DNA of 64,000 nucleotides from Elusimicrobia bacterium GWA2_51_34. GTDB lineage: Bacteria; Elusimicrobiota; Elusimicrobia; Elusimicrobiales; UBA9959. The stretch is taken from positions 1 through 64,000 of the forward strand of contig MGTS01000024.1 in assembly GCA_001799565.1 (NCBI GenBank). The letters are read 5' to 3'. The position numbers and the translations under genes were made by a program. This document shows, piece by piece, positions 56,935-64,000 of the stretch; within the stretch, counting starts at the first letter, position 1, and each line of letters opens with the position of its first letter. The notes below the pieces were generated by a model. The model was not told the DNA's origin. It worked only from the letters and a program-made list of their open reading frames with translations, and did not search any database.

Positions 56935-58191
56935 ATGACCAATAACATCGGAAAGTTGCTCCGGATTTCACCAAAAAGATTTAGAGAGATAAACAGGTTC
57001 CTGCTGGACCCTAAAAATGAAGCGGTACGCGCCGTTGTAAAACTCATCGGCCAATACGGCGGCGCCGCCGCGATTAACAGGAAAGCGGCCGAAGCGGGGA
57101 AGACCGGAAACCTGTTGGCGCTTCTCAAAAAGAAAAATTCTCCCTATTATTCCGACGTTCTCTGGCTGATGGAACAGCGCGACAAGGGCGCGTTTATCAG
57201 TATGAAGGATTATTGCCGCAAACACGCGGGTACGTGCAGAGTTAACCGAAAGAATGCCGTCGCGCTGGAAATCAGCGCTCTGCAATACTTCCCTTTTCTC
57301 ATACAATCCGCCCGACAGGCCATTGCCAGGCGGGAACTGATGCCAGGCCGTTTTATCCGCGTGCGCAATATGAAAGAACAGGTGGCGGACCTTGGCGACA
57401 TCCTGGCGGTTTCCGCCTCAATGCGGATAATCGGCGCGTCCCTTGTTGAAACACTGGATACGAAAGGCACGGACGGTTCAAACATACACCTCGGCGGTCC
57501 GGCGACGATCACCGGCTATTTCGGCGGAGTGGGCCAGCCCAATGAGCACGCCATGCAGTGGGCGCGGGAGTACCTGCATTACTACACTACCTACGGCATC
57601 CGCCAGGCGCTCAACGTAAACTCCGGCACAATAATGATCGCCTATCTTATGCACAGGCTTGGCATAGACAACGAATTTAAAATTTCCGTGTTCATGGGCA
57701 ACGACAACACCTACTCTATCATGTGGACGCTGCTTGCGGCGAAACTTTTCGCGCGTGACGACGGAACTACTTCCCTCATCGGCTTCAATCTGGCTAACTC
57801 GGTGAATAACGAAACTATTATCCAAGCCTCTAAAATACGTAAAGCGCTGGGCCTGGAGAAAGTTGTCCGCTTTGAGCACCACATCACGGAGACATTCAAG
57901 TCCATCGTGGTTCAGCCGTATAACCGCAGGCGGGAACTGGTCCAGTTGGCCGCGAAGGTGCCGAATATAGCGGCCAAACATGAAGGCGGAGACCCTGAAA
58001 TAGACGGCAAACGCGCGCACCCTTCGGATATCCTTGATTACTTCCTGCCTAAGAAAGACATTGAGTCCAAGGGCCTGATGCCCGCGATGCTGAGGAATTA
58101 CCTGGACAAACACGACGCCGTGAACCGGACCGCCAAAGCGCTCACTAAGGCCGGCATCGGCGTGATAGCCGCGCAAAATCTGCATAAATAA
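56935..58191 (+). CDS. Uncharacterised 418 aa protein
   Basis: Long ORF with RBS gggaggaag; HLGGPATITGYFGGVGQPNEHAMQWAREYLHYYTTYGIRQALNVNSG; family not recognised. Confidence 0.75.
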   Translation: MTNNIGKLLRISPKRFREINRFLLDPKNEAVRAVVKLIGQYGGAAAINRKAAEAGKTGNLLALLKKKNSPYYSDVLWLMEQRDKGAFISMKDYCRKHAGTCRVNRKNAVALEISALQYFPFLIQSARQAIARRELMPGRFIRVRNMKEQVADLGDILAVSASMRIIGASLVETLDTKGTDGSNIHLGGPATITGYFGGVGQPNEHAMQWAREYLHYYTTYGIRQALNVNSGTIMIAYLMHRLGIDNEFKISVFMGNDNTYSIMWTLLAAKLFARDDGTTSLIGFNLANSVNNETIIQASKIRKALGLEKVVRFEHHITETFKSIVVQPYNRRRELVQLAAKVPNIAAKHEGGDPEIDGKRAHPSDILDYFLPKKDIESKGLMPAMLRNYLDKHDAVNRTAKALTKAGIGVIAAQNLHK

Positions 58192-58283
58192 GCGAATAGC
58201 GATTAGGCGGGATTAATAAAGATTTTCTTCCGCTAATCCCTACTTCGCTATTTCGTTGGCGCTATTAGTCAGGAGGATTATTA

Positions 58284-59267
58284 ATGAAAGAGATTAAAAA
58301 AGAAGTTATAAGCCCTGTTGAAGTAAAGCCGCGGCAAAATGTGAAAAAAAGCCTGTTTGACCTGGCTAAAATGAAAAAGGACGGCGTTCCCTCCGCCTGG
58401 GTTACCGCGTATGACCTTCCTTTCGCCCATGCCGCCCAAAAAGCGGGGGTTGATATGATACTTGTGGGTGATTCCGGAGGAATGGTTCAATTGGGTTATT
58501 CCACAACAAATCCCGTAACCATGGATGAAATGATAATGCTGGCAAAGGCGGCCAGAAAGGGAGCTCCCGACACTTTCATGATAGGAGATATGCCGCAGGG
58601 GGCTTATGAACCCTCGGAAAGGGACGCTGTTATAAGCGCTTTGCGTTTCGTTAAGGAAGCCGGTTCGGACGCGATAAAGTGCGAGGGTGGACACAGGATT
58701 ATCCCTAAAATAAAGGCCATGGTTGACGCCGGAATTCTTGTAATGGGGCATCTGGGGCTTACCCCCCAGAGTACCGGCTCCTTCGGCGGTTACAGAGTGC
58801 AGGGTAAATCGGTTAAAAGTTTTGAGAAAACAATGGAAGACGCCCTGGAGCTTCAGGAGGCCGGGGTGTTCGCCTTATTGCTGGAGGCAATGCCCTCGGA
58901 GCCCGCGGAACAGATAGCCAGAGCTCTTAAAATACCGGTTTATGGAATAGGCGCCGGGACCGGGGTTGACGGTCAGCTTATCATAATGCACGATCTTATG
59001 GGTTTTTATGCCGCGTTCCGCCCGTGGTTCGCCAAGTGTTATGTTCCAGAAGTCTCCGGGCAATTCAAAGACTATATATCGCAGATACCGGACATAAGGA
59101 AGAACGGCAAGGAAGAAAGGCGCGATGGCTTGCTGGTTTTAGCCGAGATGGCCATAAAAGCTTACATTGAGCAGGTTCGCGGCGGGACTTTCCCCGGCAA
59201 AGAATACTCTTATTCAATAAAATCTGAAGAACTGGCGGCGCTTAAAATCTCTAAATACTGGAAATAA
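58284..59267 (+). CDS. panB: 3-methyl-2-oxobutanoate hydroxymethyltransferase
   Basis: WVTAYDLPFAHAAQKAGVDMILVGDSGGMVQLGY, IKCEGG, VMGHLGLTPQS. Confidence 0.92.
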   Translation: MKEIKKEVISPVEVKPRQNVKKSLFDLAKMKKDGVPSAWVTAYDLPFAHAAQKAGVDMILVGDSGGMVQLGYSTTNPVTMDEMIMLAKAARKGAPDTFMIGDMPQGAYEPSERDAVISALRFVKEAGSDAIKCEGGHRIIPKIKAMVDAGILVMGHLGLTPQSTGSFGGYRVQGKSVKSFEKTMEDALELQEAGVFALLLEAMPSEPAEQIARALKIPVYGIGAGTGVDGQLIIMHDLMGFYAAFRPWFAKCYVPEVSGQFKDYISQIPDIRKNGKEERRDGLLVLAEMAIKAYIEQVRGGTFPGKEYSYSIKSEELAALKISKYWK

Positions 59268-59276
59268 GAACAAAGC

Positions 59277-59624
59277 CTAACGGTTGTAGTCGTCAGCCAA
59301 CCGTACAGTGTCGTCGGGGTGATAAGTGGAAACTTCAAGCAGAGTGACCCTGCCGTAAGGCGCGGCAAAGCGATGTCTAGTGCCGGTGGGGATGGGGGCG
59401 GCGTCGCCCGGTTTGTAAACCGCGGCCTGCCCGTTTATCTCCATAAGGCATTTGCCTTTGAGCACATAAAGGGTCTCATGCTTTTTCGTGTGGTACTGCA
59501 GGCTCAGGCGGGCGCCTTTGTTGATAATGAGTATCTTGCCCAGATACAGGCCCGGCGCGCAGGCGAAAACATTCTCCTGTCCCCACGGTTTTTTTACTAT
59601 TGTGGTTTTTGTTTTCTTTTTCAT
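59277..59624 (-). CDS. Cupin, mannose-6-phosphate isomerase type II-like
   Basis: KKPWGQENVFA...LSLQYHTKKHETLYVLKGKCLMEI...PGDAAPIPTGTRHRF. Confidence 0.85.
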   Translation of the reverse strand: MKKKTKTTIVKKPWGQENVFACAPGLYLGKILIINKGARLSLQYHTKKHETLYVLKGKCLMEINGQAAVYKPGDAAPIPTGTRHRFAAPYGRVTLLEVSTYHPDDTVRLADDYNR

Positions 59625-59659
59625 ATGTTCCTATAGTGTATGTCTTTTGACCTTCCGGG

Positions 59660-59735
59660 AGACTTCGGCCTGAAACCAATGGACACTTTCCCGGCCGCCT
59701 CCGCTTAACTTTACCAGTTTTGCCGCCCTGTTTCC
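59660..59735 (+). other. 76-nt conserved intergenic element, copy 2
   Basis: AGACTTCGGCCTG...TTTCCCG...CTTTACCAGTTTTGCCGCCCTGTTTCC. Confidence 0.6.
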
Positions 59736-59810
59736 AATTTCAAATTGATCGTTTTCCCTCTCCCGGAGCTTCCGGATGCGCCGACCGGTAATAACGGAGA
59801 AAAAGGGCCC

Positions 59811-59839
59811 TTGACAAAACTCTAACTCCCCTTTATATT
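59811..59839 (+). promoter_or_regulatory. Sigma70-like promoter (TTGACA-17-TATATT)
   Basis: ttgaca 59811-59816, tatatt 59834-59839, upstream of the kinase start at 59881. Confidence 0.75.
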
Positions 59840-59880
59840 ATATGATAAGACATGGGTATTCTTGGACGGCGTATTTATCT

Positions 59881-62475
59881 ATGAGAAAGATATCTTCCTT
59901 CGCGTCGGTCATCATTCTTTCCGGTATTTTTGTTCCATTTTTTGCCATGGCCGCCGCGGGCGATGAGGCCGGTTTGGAGGCTCTTGCGGTAGTGCCGGCT
60001 TCCGAGGTTCCGGTGGGCATGGATAAAGCGCCTGCGGCGACTTCGTATACGGGTGAAGACTTGCGTACTTTCAGGGCTAATGCCTCCGGACAGTCCGATG
60101 TTTCGGCGCGCGCGCTGTTGAAGTATTTAAGGGGACTTATGCCAGGCGAGCCGCAGGAATTCGTAAACCGGCAGTGCTTTCCGATAGCTGAAATGGTGAT
60201 AGGTCTCAGGCGCATGGCGCTTTTAAAAACTCTGCCTGAAGAAGAGTATCAGTCCATAAGCCGGGAACTCGCTTCTTTTGATATACGCGTGTCTGAATCC
60301 CGGGACAGCCTGCTTTCGGACCGCAGGGATAACGACAGGGGTGGCAATAAACGGAGCCCTATTGATGAACTGGTGGATACGCGTTCCGCCGTTAATTCCG
60401 GGGACTCAAAGGCGGCGGAGAAAGTTCAGGCGCTAACGCAGAGTTATCCCGACAATCCTTCGGTTCAGTCCGCGGCGGCCTCATACTATAATGACATGCG
60501 CAATTATTCCATGGCTGAAAAAACAGCCACCGACGCCATAAAACTGGATGAAAAAAGCCCGGACGCCTATAAAACCAGGGCGCGCGCGCGGGCCTCGCTG
60601 GAAGACAGGAAGGGCGCCCTTGAGGACATAAAAAAAGCCATGTCCATAGATCCGCAGGATGAGTCGGTAAAAATTCTTTTAGTGCTTCTTGAAAGCCGCA
60701 AAAGCGTGCCCGCTCTTAACTCGCTCGCAACGGTTGCGGAAATAAAAAAGGCTTTCAGTTCCTCCTCCGACGGAGACTTATCCGCGGTAGAAAGTGCCCC
60801 GGAGGATCCCGGCAGCGTGCAGGGCGGCCAATCTCACGGCGCAGCCGGGGAGGAGCCCGGGCTTGTCCGTGAAGGCGGGGCGCAGCCGGGGATTTACGCC
60901 GCGGACTACGGTAAATCCAAAACTTACCTGCAGACCGCTCTTGCCAAAACGCGCCTTGGCGATTATGAGGGCGCCGCTAAATACTCCGCTCTTTCCATAG
61001 AAAAAAATCCCGCCAACCTTGACGCCTGGCTGGAAAGGGCCAACGCCATGAATTTCCTCGGCCGCTATGACGAGGCTGTGAGGGACGCCACCTTCGTGCT
61101 GCAAAAAGAACCTTCTAATCTTCAGGCTTTGAATATGCGCGCCTGGGCGCTGAATAAAAAAGGGTTATCCGGCGAGGCTGAAACCGATTCAAGCCGGGCC
61201 ATTAACATTAACCCGAATTTCGCCGACGCCTGGTTTAACAGGGCGCTGGCCTACGAAAAGCAGGGCGACTATAAAAAAACGCTTGATAATTTCCGGCAGG
61301 CCGCGGCGCTTAGCGGGTCGTATCAGAGCCGCTACCAGGACGCTGTGGCGCAGTACGGCGCCATGGTGCCTGGTTTTTCAGCCGGGTTCGGCGCGGCCTC
61401 AGCCGGGGCGCAGGCGGTTTATGAAGGCGCGCGCGGCGAAAAACGCTCTCCGCTCACGCGGTTCCTTGTTTTGTTATTTTTCACTCTCAGCGGCGGAGCC
61501 TTGGTCGCCATGGGGCTGGTGCACGTGATAACTTCAAAAAACGAAAAAGCGGAGGCAAGCGCGCGCAATACCCACCCTGAAGTGCTTTCCCCGTCCATTT
61601 TCTATGAGGGTGTGGCCACCGGCAAATATAAGATAGAGCGTAAAATAGGCGAAGGCGGCATGGGCATGGTTTACGAGGCGGTTGACCAGTCTCTTGGCAG
61701 GAAAGTCGCCATAAAAAAGATGAACGATGAAATAAAAGTTAACGAGCGGGAAAAACAGCGCTTCCTTGAAGAGGCCCGCACCGTGGCCCTTCTGCGTCAT
61801 CCCAATATTGTGGAAATTTTTACTATTTTTGAGGAAGAAGCTAATATTTATCTGGTTTTTGAGTTTCTCAGCGGTATGACGCTGGACCGCCTGCTTGACA
61901 AGGAGGTCAGGCTGGGCTTTGAGAAAACCGTTAAAATTTTTGATGAGGTTTCAAAAGCTCTGGTTTACGCCCATTCAAAAAACATTATCCACCGCGACCT
62001 TAAGCTTTCTAATATCATGTTGAGCGAGGAGAACGAGGTTAAGGTAATGGATTTCGGGCTGGCAAGCCGCGCCAGGGAAGCTCTGGCCAGATTCTCCAAT
62101 AAGGAAGTGGTCGGCAGCCCCGCGTATATGCCGCCTGAGCAGGATTTGGGCGTTTTTTCAAGGGAGGCTGACATTTACTCTCTTGGCGTTTGTCTTTACG
62201 AGGTTCTTACGGGCGTGCTGCCTTTCCAGGGTCCGGATTTCCACGCTCAGAAGGCGCGCGCTATTTACCGGCCTCTCAGCGTCATATTGCCGGGTTCTCC
62301 AAAGCTGCTTGATTTACTGCTTGAAAAAGCCCTTGCCCCCGAGCCTGAAAACCGCTTCCACAGCGCCGGTGAATTTCGCGGGGCGCTTCTTGATATAGCC
62401 GAGGCCATGGGGTTTGGCCCGGCGCAGGAACGCCGCGCTGAACAGCGTCCGCAATACAAAACCTTTCCGGTTTAA
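59881..62475 (+). CDS. TPR-containing membrane Ser/Thr protein kinase
   Basis: GEGGMGMVYEAVDQSLGRKVAIKK, IIHRDLKLSNIML, VMDFGLAS; N-terminal TPR repeats and one TM segment. Confidence 0.9.
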   Translation: MRKISSFASVIILSGIFVPFFAMAAAGDEAGLEALAVVPASEVPVGMDKAPAATSYTGEDLRTFRANASGQSDVSARALLKYLRGLMPGEPQEFVNRQCFPIAEMVIGLRRMALLKTLPEEEYQSISRELASFDIRVSESRDSLLSDRRDNDRGGNKRSPIDELVDTRSAVNSGDSKAAEKVQALTQSYPDNPSVQSAAASYYNDMRNYSMAEKTATDAIKLDEKSPDAYKTRARARASLEDRKGALEDIKKAMSIDPQDESVKILLVLLESRKSVPALNSLATVAEIKKAFSSSSDGDLSAVESAPEDPGSVQGGQSHGAAGEEPGLVREGGAQPGIYAADYGKSKTYLQTALAKTRLGDYEGAAKYSALSIEKNPANLDAWLERANAMNFLGRYDEAVRDATFVLQKEPSNLQALNMRAWALNKKGLSGEAETDSSRAININPNFADAWFNRALAYEKQGDYKKTLDNFRQAAALSGSYQSRYQDAVAQYGAMVPGFSAGFGAASAGAQAVYEGARGEKRSPLTRFLVLLFFTLSGGALVAMGLVHVITSKNEKAEASARNTHPEVLSPSIFYEGVATGKYKIERKIGEGGMGMVYEAVDQSLGRKVAIKKMNDEIKVNEREKQRFLEEARTVALLRHPNIVEIFTIFEEEANIYLVFEFLSGMTLDRLLDKEVRLGFEKTVKIFDEVSKALVYAHSKNIIHRDLKLSNIMLSEENEVKVMDFGLASRAREALARFSNKEVVGSPAYMPPEQDLGVFSREADIYSLGVCLYEVLTGVLPFQGPDFHAQKARAIYRPLSVILPGSPKLLDLLLEKALAPEPENRFHSAGEFRGALLDIAEAMGFGPAQERRAEQRPQYKTFPV

Positions 62476-62594
62476 GCGTTATCAGCGCAGCGTATAGAGC
62501 TTTGCCTTGTTGCCAAAAGGTTCGGGCCCGCCTGGGGCGGCCGCGGCGGAACTTTTTAAATTTCAAAAAAATACTTGCTTTTGGGCCGTCTGAC

Positions 62595-62646
62595 GCGCAT
62601 AGCCCCGCACTTTTTCCGAAATGGGTCAAAGTGCGGGGCATAGCGC
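62595..62646. terminator. Long stem-loop after kinase gene (possible terminator)
   Basis: gcgcatagccccgcacttt ... aaagtgcggggcatagcgc, near-perfect arms. Confidence 0.5.
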
Positions 62647-62745
62647 TTGTTGCGGCACGCCCGGAGGTCAGATACGGCACGGTCCCGCTTCCGCCTAAGG
62701 CGGAGGCTGGGCACGGCCATAGGCCAGTATTAGAGCGGGAAGGGA

Positions 62746-62865
62746 ATGTTTTTACAAATTTTTCAGGAAGTAAAAGCGTCAGTAGCAGGGAACACTACCG
62801 ATAACCTGTCCTATGTTTCTTACGGATTTGATACACTCTTTACCGTGACCGTCGGCAACTACTGA
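62746..62865 (+). CDS. 39 aa small ORF, MFLQIFQEVKASVAGNTTDNLSYVSYGFDTLFTVTVGNY
   Basis: ATG preceded by gcgggaaggga; below the ORF-track length cutoff. Confidence 0.35.
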   Translation: MFLQIFQEVKASVAGNTTDNLSYVSYGFDTLFTVTVGNY

Positions 62866-62867
62866 TA

Positions 62868-62987
62868 ATGATGAAAGGCGCGTGGGTTAATTCGTTTTAC
62901 CTGCTCGCCGGCATCTGTGTAGCAGGGATGACCGTTATGGCGCTCACCAAACCGCCGGCCCGGCCTGAGCTGGTGGCGCCCGCCTGA
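62868..62987 (+). CDS. 39 aa small ORF with hydrophobic segment, MMKGAWVNSFYLLAGICVAGMTVMALTKPPARPELVAPA
   Basis: Starts 2 nt after the preceding small ORF stop; one predicted TM stretch. Confidence 0.35.
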   Translation: MMKGAWVNSFYLLAGICVAGMTVMALTKPPARPELVAPA

Positions 62988-63042
62988 CCGGCACGTGCAC
63001 TTATGGCCTGATACCGCACTGCCCTGTTCCAACGGATAGTCT

Positions 63043-64000
63043 ATGAAAATAACGCTCATCTATCCTCCGACAGATTGTCTGAACTGCGAATGTTTCACTC
63101 TGCCGAACCTGGCCCTCCCCGTGCTGGCCGGATACTTGCGCAAGGAAGGGCACGAGGTCTCACAGATGGACCTGGACCTCCCTTTTAACGGAGAGATCCG
63201 GCGCCGCAACCCTGATGTTGACTTCAATATTCTCAATCATCCGGACAAAACCATCGCTTATCTCAACGGGCGTCTCCGCGGGCCGGAGGCGGCTCTTCTT
63301 AAACGCATAACAGGGCTGTTTATCGCCTGGCCCGGCTTCCGCAAATCCGATCTTTTCGGCATCACTTTGGCCGGGTTTAAAATGAATTCTTTTCTGTTGA
63401 ACGCCGCGGCTCTGATAGCGCATGGGCTCAAGAACCGGTACCATTCCCCCGTGGTCATCGGCTACTGCGGGGTGCCGAAGACGATCTATCGCGAGCTCCT
63501 GGAAAAATATCCCGTTTTTGACTACGCCGTCTATTCCGGAGGGGGATTTCACCTGGCGCGGCTGGTTGAACGCCTGGCCGGACGGAGTAACGGTCTTTTG
63601 TTCACCACCCTGGAAAAGAAGGGCGGAACGATTGTGGACCATGTCCGGATGGCGGAAGAAGAGCTGACCAGACCGGATTATGCGGGGTACCCGCTTTCGC
63701 TATATAAGGTGGACAGCACCGCCCTTTTATCGCGTTATAACCCAGACGCGCCTGTTACACGGGATCTCATCCGCCGCGCCGGTAACCGTGAGCAACTGAT
63801 TGTTATGTACCGCTTCTCCGACACCTGCCGGGGGCGGTGCGCTTTTTGCGGCAACGACGCCCGCCGCAAATCAAGGTGCCTGAGCGCGGATCAGGTGATA
63901 GACGATCTCTTCCGGCTGAAAGAGGAAGGGGCCACCGGCGTCTATTTCATCAACCCCAATTTCAATGACAGCTACAAATTCGCGGAGGAACTCTGCGATA
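63043..64000 (+). CDS. B12-binding-domain radical SAM protein (truncated at window end)
   Basis: MKITLIYPPTDCLNCECFTLPNLALPVLAGYLRKEGHEV; CRGRCAFCGN (CxxxCxxC). Confidence 0.88.
   Translation, partial: MKITLIYPPTDCLNCECFTLPNLALPVLAGYLRKEGHEVSQMDLDLPFNGEIRRRNPDVDFNILNHPDKTIAYLNGRLRGPEAALLKRITGLFIAWPGFRKSDLFGITLAGFKMNSFLLNAAALIAHGLKNRYHSPVVIGYCGVPKTIYRELLEKYPVFDYAVYSGGGFHLARLVERLAGRSNGLLFTTLEKKGGTIVDHVRMAEEELTRPDYAGYPLSLYKVDSTALLSRYNPDAPVTRDLIRRAGNREQLIVMYRFSDTCRGRCAFCGNDARRKSRCLSADQVIDDLFRLKEEGATGVYFINPNFNDSYKFAEELCD

Overview
The 64 kb window appears to be a chromosomal segment from one bacterium. It carries housekeeping, metabolic and signalling genes: an alpha-2-macroglobulin, trpS, scpA/scpB, galT, a glycogen/GlgE cluster, buk/ptb, thrC, aroK, panB, histidine kinases and a Ser/Thr kinase. 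A visibly AT-richer island of about 14 kb (about 8.73-22.71 kb) interrupts it. The island abuts a tRNA-Arg gene, is bounded by a 38-bp direct repeat of the tRNA 5' half, and starts with a truncated tyrosine recombinase. Its cargo looks like a defence island: a C5 methyltransferase, an NgoFVII-like PLD nuclease, Vsr and an AlwI-like nuclease; then an overlapping GIY-YIG / ~65 aa / zinc-hook SMC-like ATPase operon; then a DUF3800 protein with an SF1 helicase. The last two are the best candidates for incompletely described systems. Outside the island, nearly every intergenic gap has a degenerate ~7-bp-periodic repeat arranged as an inverted repeat, with a different word at each locus. These repeats also occur inside three coding regions and are not apparent in the island. 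Also found: a ~28-bp palindromic mini-element with a candidate empty/filled site pair, a 76-nt element shared upstream of two kinase genes, and two 39-aa ORFs ahead of a truncated B12-binding radical SAM gene. All family calls are from motif recognition by eye; no database search was run.
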